Source: Bacteroidales bacterium (lineage in GTDB: Bacteria; Bacteroidota; Bacteroidia; Bacteroidales; WCHB1-69). Taken from it: 64,000 nt of DNA. The stretch is from the NCBI GenBank assembly GCA_024400875.1, contig JAKSMB010000002.1, positions 1 through 64,000 on the forward strand, written 5' to 3'. The notes beneath the pieces were generated by a model. It made no database searches. It was not told the DNA's origin and worked only from the letters and a program-made list of their open reading frames with translations. This document shows positions 45,792 through 52,531 of this stretch, piece after piece. How positions within the stretch are numbered: position 1 is the first letter of the stretch; every line of letters starts with the position of its first letter. The translations under genes were made by a program, and so were the position numbers.

Positions 45792-47936
45792 TTATTCAAT
45801 AATCTTCAGTTCTTGCATCAGATTTTGGGCGTTGGCCATCTTGTCGATGATGAAGAGCAGGTAACGAACGTCCATGCAGATGGTACGTTGTACTTCGTTT
45901 TCGAAGGAGAGGTCGCCGCTCATGGCTTCCCAGTTGCCGTCGAAAGCCAAACCGATGAGGTTGCCCTCTGCGTCGATAACTGGACTGCCGGAGTTGCCAC
46001 CGGTGATGTCGTTGGTGGTGATGAAGTTCACAACCAAGTCGCCGTTCTTGTCGGCATAACGACCATAGTCTCTGTTTTCCCACAGGCGGATGAGGTCTTT
46101 AGGAACATCAAATTCCCAGTCGCCGGGTTTGTACTTGGCCATCACGCCGTCCAAAGTGGTGTAGTAGTTGTAGGTAACGCCGTCGGCAGGTTGGCAATCT
46201 TGCACGCTACCGTAGGTGAGGCGCATGGTGAAGTTGGCATCTGGATAGAAGTTGCGGTCTTTCTGCATCTCCATCAACCCTTTCATGAAGAGGCGTTCGG
46301 CGCGACCGTTGTCGATGGCGTCAGCAGCATCGCTGAGTTCGATGTAGGTGTTCACGATTTCGGTCATCAAGGCGTAGATAGGGTCTTTGGTGAGGGCTTT
46401 CGGATTTTGCAACCACGCATTCAAACGGTCGGCATCCACGAAAATGGACTTTGCGAAAGCATTGTTGACAAAAGCGGTGAAGTCGCCGCCGTTTTTGTCG
46501 CCCACTTTCTTGACGGTTGCTGGGAGTTGGTCGGCATTGATGTCGTGATAGAGGAGGTTGAGCAGTGCGATGGTGACGTCGCGGTCGGTGGCCATGTCGT
46601 AGTCTTTGAAGTAGCCGTCAACGGTGCCTTGCATGCGTTGGGTGTAAGCTTTGATGTCGTCCATGCTGGCCTCTTTGTTCACGATGGCGTTGTTGGCAGC
46701 GCGGAATTTCATAGCGAAGGCCACAGCCTCGCCGCCACGCCAGCCGGCTTCACGCAGATAGATGAGCGCTTTCTTGTATTTGGACTGGTGCGCCCAGTAT
46801 TTGTCGATGTCGCTGAAGATACTGCCGTACTCGGCTTTGCGGTCGTTGCTTTGGTTGACCCATTTCTGGAAGTCTTGTTCTTGGGCGAGTCGTTTGTCAT
46901 ATACTTTGTTGCGTTGCAATTGCTTAACTTGACCGATGTAGTATTTCCAGTAGTTGCTGACGCTGGCTTGCTTGGAGGCGTATTTGATGAATACGGCTTG
47001 GTCGGCATCCATGTGCTTGCGGTATTCGTTGAGTTTGGTGGTACGGCAATCCACGATGGCCGGACCTTCCTGTTCGATGACGTTCTTCACAGCACCAGAG
47101 GTGGAGTAGCGGTCGGTGGAACCCGGGTAGCCCAAAATCATGGTGTAGTCGCCCGGTTGTACGCCCTTCAGGTTGATCGGGAGGAAGTGTTTGGACTTCA
47201 TCGGCACGTTGTCTTTGCTGTATTCAGCCGGGGAGCCGTCGGGGGCGGTGTAAACGCGGAACATGCAGAAGTCGCCCTTGTGGCGAGGCCAGGTCCAGTT
47301 GTCGGTGTCGGCCCCAAACTTGCCGATGCCCCAAGGTGGACAAGCTACGAGACGTACATCTTTATATACGTCGTAAACAAAAAGGATGTATTGGTTGTTG
47401 TGGTAGAAAGGCACGATTTCCACCTCTACGTTGCGTTTGCCTTGGCGGTCTTTGATGATCATCTGACCGTTTTCTTTGATTTTTTGGTTTCTGTCTGCTT
47501 CAGACATGTTGTCGGTAACGCCGGCAAGGATTTCGGCAGTTACGTCCTCAATATGGTTCAGGAAGGAGACGGTGAGGCCCGGGTTGGGGAGTTCCTGGTC
47601 TTTGCTTCTGGCCCAGAAGCCTTCTTGGAGGTAGTCGTGTTCCACGGAGGAGTGGGACTGTACTTGTCCGAGACCGCAGTGGTGGTTGGTGAGGAGCAAG
47701 CCTTCGGCGGAGATGAGTTCGCCGGTGCAGCCGCCGCCAAATTGCACGATGGCGTCCTTCAAGCTGGGTTGGTTGAAACTGAAGATTTGTTCGGCGGTGA
47801 GTTTGCACCCCAGACGTTGCATGTCGGCCAGGTTTTGTCCGTTGATGGAGTACGGTTGCCACATACCTTCATCGGCACGCGCGCCCACCACAATCATCAT
47901 CAGAGCGATGAGTAGGAGGTTGATTTTCTTTTTCAT
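45792..47936 (-). CDS. S46 family dipeptidyl peptidase (DPP7-like)
   Basis: A 714-residue exported serine dipeptidyl peptidase with a signal peptide (MKKKINLLLIALMMIVVGARA). The catalytic His is in LLLTNHHCGLGQVQSHSSVE near residue 86. The Asp is probably in DTDNWTWPRHKGDF near 222. The nucleophile Ser is in ITGGNSGSPVIDAEGNLIG near 650. Eighteen residues after the Ser is Gly (FDGNWEAMSGD); DPP11 enzymes carry Arg there and prefer acidic P1, so this one fits the DPP7 type with hydrophobic P1. It releases dipeptides from peptide N-termini in the periplasm, as in asaccharolytic, peptide-using Bacteroidetes. Confidence 0.92.
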   Translation of the reverse strand: MKKKINLLLIALMMIVVGARADEGMWQPYSINGQNLADMQRLGCKLTAEQIFSFNQPSLKDAIVQFGGGCTGELISAEGLLLTNHHCGLGQVQSHSSVEHDYLQEGFWARSKDQELPNPGLTVSFLNHIEDVTAEILAGVTDNMSEADRNQKIKENGQMIIKDRQGKRNVEVEIVPFYHNNQYILFVYDVYKDVRLVACPPWGIGKFGADTDNWTWPRHKGDFCMFRVYTAPDGSPAEYSKDNVPMKSKHFLPINLKGVQPGDYTMILGYPGSTDRYSTSGAVKNVIEQEGPAIVDCRTTKLNEYRKHMDADQAVFIKYASKQASVSNYWKYYIGQVKQLQRNKVYDKRLAQEQDFQKWVNQSNDRKAEYGSIFSDIDKYWAHQSKYKKALIYLREAGWRGGEAVAFAMKFRAANNAIVNKEASMDDIKAYTQRMQGTVDGYFKDYDMATDRDVTIALLNLLYHDINADQLPATVKKVGDKNGGDFTAFVNNAFAKSIFVDADRLNAWLQNPKALTKDPIYALMTEIVNTYIELSDAADAIDNGRAERLFMKGLMEMQKDRNFYPDANFTMRLTYGSVQDCQPADGVTYNYYTTLDGVMAKYKPGDWEFDVPKDLIRLWENRDYGRYADKNGDLVVNFITTNDITGGNSGSPVIDAEGNLIGLAFDGNWEAMSGDLSFENEVQRTICMDVRYLLFIIDKMANAQNLMQELKIIE

Positions 47937-47977
47937 AAGCTTTATTTTGATTAAAATTTTTGTACGAAATAATGTTG

Positions 47978-47985
47978 CAAAGATA
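47978..47985 (-). promoter_or_regulatory. Bacteroidetes -7 element for the S46 peptidase
   Basis: The minus strand reads TATCTTTG, 42 bases upstream of the ATG. Confidence 0.65.
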
Positions 47986-48043
47986 CGACTTTTTGCGGAT
48001 GATGCAAAGACGAGGTTTCTTGTTGTACGGCTCTTCGTTCGTA

Positions 48044-48499
48044 CTATCTTTTTTGAACTGCTTTCAATTCTTTGCAGGCTTTTTTCATTTCTGCTTTGCT
48101 GGTATGATAGGCGACAGGTATGCTATAATATGATCGGACAGGCTCCCCTTGTTTTGTGGCAGGAATCCAATGGGGCATGCTTTGAACACCTCGAAGTGCA
48201 GCCTCATCACAGGCGGGATAAAGCGGTACAATGACTTTTGCATTAGATATGGAACCGTCTTTTTCAACTACGAATTTGACCAATACTGTGCCGGTAATCC
48301 CTTTTGCTTTAGCTTCCAAGGGAAAAGATATGTTGGTTGACAGAAAGGAAAACAGGGCATTTTGTCCGCCAGGAAATTCTGCCATGGTTTCCGCAAGCAC
48401 ATAGATGGTCGTGTCTGGTATCGATTTCTGTTCGTTTTGCGCCATGCTTGCGTATTTGTTTACAAATAAGATCAATGCTAATAATAATATTTTCTTCAT
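48044..48499 (-). CDS. TonB C-terminal domain protein
   Basis: A 151-residue protein with a signal peptide (MKKILLLALILFVNKYASMAQ), then a TonB C-terminal domain: FPGGQNALFSFLSTNISFP near residue 43, GITGTVLVKFVVEKDGSISNAKVI near 65-88, and CDEAALRGVQSMPHWIPATKQGEPV near 96-120. Unlike a true TonB it has a cleavable signal rather than an anchor and no proline-rich arm, so it may be a periplasmic TonB_C protein not coupled to ExbBD. The monocistronic gene has a -7 element at 48546. Confidence 0.85.
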   Translation of the reverse strand: MKKILLLALILFVNKYASMAQNEQKSIPDTTIYVLAETMAEFPGGQNALFSFLSTNISFPLEAKAKGITGTVLVKFVVEKDGSISNAKVIVPLYPACDEAALRGVQSMPHWIPATKQGEPVRSYYSIPVAYHTSKAEMKKACKELKAVQKR

Positions 48500-48545
48500 A
48501 ATTCTGGATTTTTTGGTGGTAAACGATGGGTTTTATATAGGATGG

Positions 48546-48553
48546 CAAAAATA
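48546..48553 (-). promoter_or_regulatory. Bacteroidetes -7 element for the TonB-domain gene
   Basis: The minus strand reads TATTTTTG, 47 bases upstream of the ATG. Confidence 0.6.
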
Positions 48554-48613
48554 TAAAATTATGTAAATTTTCCTGTGAAATGGAGGTTTTCCTGAGATTC
48601 TTTTTTGAAACAA

Positions 48614-48643
48614 AAAAGCGACGATGTTGCCACCGTCGCTTTT
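48614..48643 (-). terminator. Terminator downstream of the PKD lipoprotein gene
   Basis: Arms AAAAGCGACG and CGTCGCTTTT with a 10-base loop and a T-run on the minus strand. It lies 163 bases past the 48807 stop. Confidence 0.8.
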
Positions 48644-48806
48644 GGGGATAATTTTGCATTAAAATTAAATGCGTATAATAAGTTTAGCAAATAAGTGATT
48701 TACGGATGTGACACTACGCCTTTTGCAACAATTTCAGTTCTTTTGCGAACGACGCCTGGTTTACCTTTCATACAAAGCCACCATAAGCCAAGTACAGGCG
48801 TTGTAA

Positions 48807-49562
48807 CTAATAAATCCAGGAATAATACCAAGTTCCTTTCCAGTCTGAGGATGTAGTCACCCAATCATATACAGTTTGGTTAAATCCGTAGTTGCTTGGA
48901 GTGAAACCACTAACACCACCCATATAATCATCGGGGTCCAAAACGCCATCTTGGTCATAAAATTTTACGTCAAACGAAGAATACGCATCTAAATAGACCC
49001 CAGATATGTTCCATGTTAATGGAAGAGAAGATTCTCTAACATCATTTTTGGCATCGCTTGTGTAAACAACCGTGTTCCCTTGGAAAATTTTAAAATAGAT
49101 GTCAGGACCAGCATCAGTATAATCCCAGTTTTCACCGTTTGCTTCTGTAAGAGGATAATGTTTTAGAACGAATTTATTGAGTCTGAAGCCTGTTGGGTTG
49201 GTTGTAGTGCCTCCGCCACCACCTTGGTCAGAAATAACAATTCGTTTTTTAAAAGAACTCGCTTCATTGCAATCATTATAGACTATAGCTCGTATCTCGT
49301 ATGTTCCAGGGCAATTATAATTGGTGTGAACCACATCAACATAATCAGAAAAATATAAATTCTGTGTTTCAGTGTCGCCGTTGCCAAAATCCCATAAGAT
49401 ATAACTTATACTTGCGTTATTTGTTGGAATAAATTGAAAACCATAATTTCCTAAGGATGATCCATTAGAAATTATTTCCCCTTCATTCTTTTTGCATTTG
49501 TTACATCCGTTAAAACCAATAGCAAGGATAATAGTTGCTATTAAAAATTGCTTTTTTTTCAT
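48807..49562 (-). CDS. PKD-domain lipoprotein
   Basis: A 251-residue lipoprotein (signal to GFNGC, Cys20). A PKD fold lies at about residues 35-112, marked by YILWDFGNGDTETQ and YNCPGTYEIRAIVYNDCNEA. A Gly/Thr linker GGGGGTTTNPTG follows, then a second beta-domain with PDIYFKIFQGNTVVY and FDVKFYDQDGVLDPDDYMGG, which resembles a C2-like calcium-binding beta-sandwich. It is surface or periplasmic. The function is unknown; such lipoproteins often bind partners or ions. Confidence 0.75.
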   Translation of the reverse strand: MKKKQFLIATIILAIGFNGCNKCKKNEGEIISNGSSLGNYGFQFIPTNNASISYILWDFGNGDTETQNLYFSDYVDVVHTNYNCPGTYEIRAIVYNDCNEASSFKKRIVISDQGGGGGTTTNPTGFRLNKFVLKHYPLTEANGENWDYTDAGPDIYFKIFQGNTVVYTSDAKNDVRESSLPLTWNISGVYLDAYSSFDVKFYDQDGVLDPDDYMGGVSGFTPSNYGFNQTVYDWVTTSSDWKGTWYYSWIY

Positions 49563-49585
49563 AAGTTTGAAGATTTATAACTTTG

Positions 49586-49593
49586 CAAAAGTA
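49586..49593 (-). promoter_or_regulatory. Bacteroidetes -7 element for the PKD lipoprotein gene
   Basis: The minus strand reads TACTTTTG, 24 bases upstream of the ATG. Confidence 0.65.
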
Positions 49594-49647
49594 ATTATAT
49601 TGCAATGAATTATTTTCATTTTTACTATTATTGTTAGATTGAATAAC

Positions 49648-49863
49648 CTATCTTTTCTCGATAAATTCCTCAAAGAAATTATACTCTAAAATATTGGAGA
49701 TACGAGTGAGTAAATCAGTGTTGATATGTGGACAGGCGTATATTTTATATAGATGGTTGGGCGTGCACGGAATTTGTGAGGCAAGCTACACGGTGGTACG
49801 TCCTTGTTTCTTGAGTATATCTTTAATTTGATGGCCGATGTGTATGTTTCTGACTGGTTGCAT
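49648..49863 (-). pseudogene. HTH regulator gene, copy 1, with a nonsense codon
   Basis: A 72-codon frame equal in length to the intact copy at 55524-55739. It starts MQPVRNIHIGHQIKDILKKQ and ends FFEEFIEKR. Codon 26 is TAG (49786-49788) where copy 2 has TGG for Trp, so only a 25-residue fragment is made from the normal start. The remaining frame downstream is open. The upstream leader is, by contrast, almost identical to that of copy 2. A natural pseudogene, unless a stop-codon readthrough operates. Confidence 0.8.
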
Positions 49864-50045
49864 AGAAAAAGCGTGGAATTTAAATCTTGCCTGACTCTCG
49901 GGTTTCCACGCCCACACATCTAACAAGTTATTCCACGCCGTAATACTACGGCATCTCATAACTAATCCTTGATTGGTTTGTTCCCTACAAAAAAGGGAAC
50001 GTTGTGGAAATTGAGAGTCAAGGATAGCTACAAATGCTATCTAAA
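49864..50045 (-). ncRNA. Conserved structured leader, copy 1
   Basis: About 180 bases upstream of the broken HTH gene. Inverted repeats, plus-strand coordinates: GACTCTC 49893-49899 with GAGAGTC 50013-50019; TTTCCAC 49903-49909 with GTGGAAA 50004-50010; GCCGTA/TACGGC 49937-49952; GTTCCCT 49980-49986 with AGGGAAC 49994-50000; GATAGC/GCTATC 50023-50041. A stretch of about 103 bases (49871-49973) is identical to copy 2. Whether it acts as RNA or DNA is not shown by the sequence. Confidence 0.55.
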
Positions 50046-50106
50046 ATTATATTAATGTTATCTATTTGCCTTTTTTATATCCTTATTTTTCGTTACTACT
50101 TATTTA

Positions 50107-50325
50107 TTAAATTTCTTCATTAAGTATTTCACATAAAGTAACAGGGCCGTAATGCCAATACTTGGAATCTTCCTGTTCCAACAGTTTATACGTTTTTGAA
50201 TTGTATATGATTTTCAAACAATCTATTGCATTAAGGTGCAATTTTTCACATAGTATTTTTGTCATCCCCGTGATTTTGCCGGGAATTAATAGTGGTAGGT
50301 TGTTTTGGTTTACTTCTGCTCTCAT
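50107..50325 (-). CDS. Small third gene of the DUF3791/DUF3990 cassette
   Basis: A 72-residue protein, MRAEVNQNNLPLLIPGKITG at the N-terminus and KTYKLLEQEDSKYWHYGPVT near residues 44-63. I recall small proteins with this SKTYKLLE...W..GP pattern next to DUF3990 genes, but cannot name the family. Its start overlaps the DUF3990 stop by 4 bases. A partner or antitoxin role is inferred from context only. Confidence 0.6.
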   Translation of the reverse strand: MRAEVNQNNLPLLIPGKITGMTKILCEKLHLNAIDCLKIIYNSKTYKLLEQEDSKYWHYGPVTLCEILNEEI

Positions 50326-50804
50326 AATTGAATTTCTTTTGCATCAATAAAGGAAAGTGCTTTTAAGGATCTTTCTGTATGAAAGAGATATTGATCTACC
50401 AGCTCGTAGGCCTTTAATTCCTTTATAAGCTCGGTTTTATTGATAAATCCGGATTCATATAAGGCAAAAGCCGCATATGCTCTGTCATTGGCGACAGGTC
50501 CTTTAACAATGTCATAATCATGAGTGAAATCGACATTTGTTCGATTGTTCATCACAAAGTCAAGCCATTCTTCGGAAGGTTCATCAAATGAAAGAATGTT
50601 CAAACCAGAAAGGAGTTCGTCATGGAGTTCGTAAATATTAACGTGACCAATGGAAGACAATCTGTTTGTTTTTCGCAAAACCCATGCGGTCGCTTGGCTC
50701 TCGGAGGTGGTTGTGTAAAATCCATTACCATAATCCAACGTTCTATTGGGAACTCGGATAACAGGTCTTTCAACAATTTCCAAACTGCCGTGATAAAGTT
50801 TCAT
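50322..50804 (-). CDS. DUF3990 protein, ADP-ribosyltransferase-like
   Basis: A 160-residue protein starting MKLYHGSLEIVERPVIRVPN, with RTLDYGNGFYTTTSESQATAW near residues 22-42. The HGS...DYGNGFYTT...QA pattern fits the DUF3990 family, whose fold is related to ADP-ribosyltransferases (His in the first strand, aromatic pair in GFYTT). Candidate toxin of a toxin-antitoxin-like trio with the flanking DUF3791 gene (5 bases upstream) and the small gene downstream (4-base overlap). Confidence 0.75.
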   Translation of the reverse strand: MKLYHGSLEIVERPVIRVPNRTLDYGNGFYTTTSESQATAWVLRKTNRLSSIGHVNIYELHDELLSGLNILSFDEPSEEWLDFVMNNRTNVDFTHDYDIVKGPVANDRAYAAFALYESGFINKTELIKELKAYELVDQYLFHTERSLKALSFIDAKEIQL

Positions 50805-50809
50805 GGGTT

Positions 50810-51022
50810 CTATTTTTGTTCTTTAATGAATTGGTCTATATCCAAATTCAACCATTGATGGCCTTGCGTGTGTAAAACATCATAATTGTCAGTGAGATAG
50901 TCATACACGTGGTATTGATCGAACAATTCGGAGACTTCAGTTCCGGAAAGTTGCTTGTAAACTTTGTATTGCTCCAAGCAAAAGGAAATAAAATAAACGA
51001 TATCCGTATCTTTCTCTGACAT
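50810..51022 (-). CDS. DUF3791 protein
   Basis: A 70-residue protein, MSEKDTDIVYFISFCLEQYK, with GTEVSELFDQYHVYDYLTDN and YDVLHTQGHQWLNLDIDQFI. The pattern (FCLEQYK...SG.EV..LF...V.DYL...YDVLHT.G) is DUF3791. The start at 51022 is chosen over 51046 because the -7 element at 51044-51051 would otherwise lie at the start codon. First gene of the trio; probable antitoxin or accessory gene. Confidence 0.75.
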   Translation of the reverse strand: MSEKDTDIVYFISFCLEQYKVYKQLSGTEVSELFDQYHVYDYLTDNYDVLHTQGHQWLNLDIDQFIKEQK

Positions 51023-51043
51023 GTTTCTCCGTTTTTTTGTTTG

Positions 51044-51051
51044 CAAAGATA
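51044..51051 (-). promoter_or_regulatory. Bacteroidetes -7 element for the DUF3791/DUF3990 cassette
   Basis: The minus strand reads TATCTTTG, 21 bases upstream of the DUF3791 start at 51022. Confidence 0.65.
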
Positions 51052-51066
51052 CAAATTATTTTCCAC

Positions 51067-51172
51067 AAAAAAATCCCCACCGATGAGGTGGGGATTTTGT
51101 ATGTTGATAGAGACGCGATGAATCGTATCTCTACTGAAGTTAAACGATTATTCGCCGTCGTTCAATTTCTTG
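51067..51172. repeat. Direct repeat 1: terminator, palindrome and nifJ-tail sequence
   Basis: About 106 bases nearly identical to 52407-52512. It consists of a terminator hairpin AAAATCCCCACC/GGTGGGGATTTT (51070-51098), a REP-like palindrome AGAGACGCGAT/ATCGTATCTCT (51109-51132, two mismatches), and then the last bases of nifJ. The nifJ-derived part, 51141-51181, is identical over 41 bases to 56751-56791 and supplies the last codons and stop of the DUF4143 gene. Confidence 0.8.
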
Positions 51173-52335
51173 TAGCCTTCGGAGAACAGTTCTCGCCAAT
51201 TGTATATGCCTGCTTGCTCGCTTTGTCGTGTGTCTTCTCCATCATATACCACAGCAGTACGCTGTACTCTGTCCCCGAGAATGGCTGAAACTTTATTGAT
51301 GTTGTCGAAATACTTGGCATTGAAAGTTTGAGAGGATTTGATTTCAAACATATTAACCTCATTACCTAACAATTGCAACAAATCAATTTCTGTTCCTTTA
51401 CTGTCGCGATAAAAATAACAATTGGGTTGTTTACCTTTGTTGAATCTTGCTTTGAAAAATTCCGCCACAATCAGGTTTTCGAAAATTCCGCCACGCAAGG
51501 GATGAGTTTCCAATTGTCCTGGATTTTCAATGCCTAATAAAAAGCACAAAATCCCCGTATCATAAAAGTAGTATTTTGGGGTTTTGGTCAGTCTTTTCCC
51601 AATATTATCGTAAAAAGGAGGCAACTTGAAAATAATATAAGAAGCTTCCAGGATACTTAACCATTCGTTGATGGTGGGAACTGAAACGCCTACTTCGTTG
51701 GACAGTGCTGACATATTGCATTCGGAGCCGGCACGGCCAGCGCAAAGCCGAATGAATTTCTGAAATAACGTGAGATTCTTCACCTTTATCAATTGTCGCA
51801 CATCTCGTTCTATGTATGTATTGTAATAGTTTGCATATAATAATTCCGGAGGAATTTGTAATGAATAACCAGCAGGATATAGTCCTTTGAAAAGCAGTTC
51901 GTCGGTTGAAAAAGATTGAATTTGTTCTTGTATTTCAGCAACTGACAAGGGCGGCAAGGTGAATACGGCAACACGGCCGGCAAGCGACTGGGAAAGATGC
52001 TGCATCATTGCCAGATTGCTACTGCCCGTGAGAATGAATCGCTTGTTGCGATTATTATCCACGGCTACTTGTATATAGGAAAACAATTCAGGAAGATGAT
52101 GGATCTCATCAATCACAATGCCATCTTGCACGCCGTTGACAAATTTCTTCATATCATCTGCAATCATTTCCCGCGTTGACAAATCTTCCAGATTCACATA
52201 TCGAAATTGTGGGAAAAGATGCTTACACAAAGTGGTTTTCCCTACCTGACGCGCACCTGTTATTGCAAGGACAGGATAGAATTTGAATGCGTTAAGTATT
52301 GATTCAGAAATAGTTCTGCATATAATATTGTCCAT
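51148..52335 (-). CDS. DUF4143-type AAA ATPase, second paralogue
   Basis: A 395-residue ATPase with Walker A AITGARQVGKTTLCKHLF near residue 25, Walker B GIVIDEIHHLPELF near 75, LTGSSNLAMMQHLSQSLAGR near 100, a winged-helix segment (ALSNEVGVSVPTINEWLSIL) and a nuclease-like C-terminus (NCYFYRDSKGTEIDLLQLLGNEVNMFEIK). Its final residues EGYKKLNDGE are the same, in protein and DNA, as the C-terminus of NifJ, so the natural end of this protein was replaced or fused by recombination. Upstream lies a palindrome next to the promoter. Function unknown. Confidence 0.85.
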   Translation of the reverse strand: MDNIICRTISESILNAFKFYPVLAITGARQVGKTTLCKHLFPQFRYVNLEDLSTREMIADDMKKFVNGVQDGIVIDEIHHLPELFSYIQVAVDNNRNKRFILTGSSNLAMMQHLSQSLAGRVAVFTLPPLSVAEIQEQIQSFSTDELLFKGLYPAGYSLQIPPELLYANYYNTYIERDVRQLIKVKNLTLFQKFIRLCAGRAGSECNMSALSNEVGVSVPTINEWLSILEASYIIFKLPPFYDNIGKRLTKTPKYYFYDTGILCFLLGIENPGQLETHPLRGGIFENLIVAEFFKARFNKGKQPNCYFYRDSKGTEIDLLQLLGNEVNMFEIKSSQTFNAKYFDNINKVSAILGDRVQRTAVVYDGEDTRQSEQAGIYNWRELFSEGYKKLNDGE

Positions 52336-52340
52336 TGGTG

Positions 52341-52377
52341 CAAATTTAAAGTTGTTGTTTAAATTTGTGCAAATGTA
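52341..52377 (-). promoter_or_regulatory. Promoter and palindrome for the second DUF4143 gene
   Basis: The minus-strand -7 element TACATTTG is at 52370-52377. Directly downstream is a perfect inverted repeat CAAATTTAAA/TTTAAATTTG (52341-52350 and 52358-52367) with a 7-base spacer, ending 5 bases before the start codon. Confidence 0.6.
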
Positions 52378-52406
52378 CGAAAAATTATTTTAGAAGGTGG
52401 GTAGTG

Positions 52407-52512
52407 AAAAAAATCCCACCGAAGAGGTGGGGATTTTGTATGTTGATAGAGACGCGATGAATCGTATCTCTACTGAAGTTAAACGATTATTCGCCGTCGT
52501 TCAATTTCTTGT
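52407..52512. repeat. Direct repeat 2: terminator, palindrome and nifJ-tail sequence
   Basis: Second copy of the 51067-51172 unit, 1339 bases away. It has a terminator hairpin with one base deleted (TCCCACC against GGTGGGGA), the REP-like palindrome at 52448-52471, and TAAACGATTATTCGCCGTCG onward at 52480-52512, identical to the end of nifJ and then diverging. It lies just downstream of the transglutaminase-like gene. Confidence 0.8.
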
Positions 52513-52531
52513 GGTCCTAATGTTGAAGGTA

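Noticed and set aside
45813..47915. 700-codon open frame antisense to the S46 peptidase
   Set aside because: A shadow frame produced by codon bias of the real gene, which has a signal peptide and catalytic residues.
48700..48771. Tiny open frame on the minus strand, MKGKPGVVRKRTEIVAKGVV...
   Set aside because: Only 23 codons, lies between the PKD lipoprotein gene and its terminator, no ribosome-binding or promoter signal and no known family. The frame stays open upstream but has no start.
51109..51132. Repeats at 51109, 52448 and 56716 as a CRISPR array
   Set aside because: They are palindromes at irregular distances with no spacer-repeat periodicity and no cas genes.
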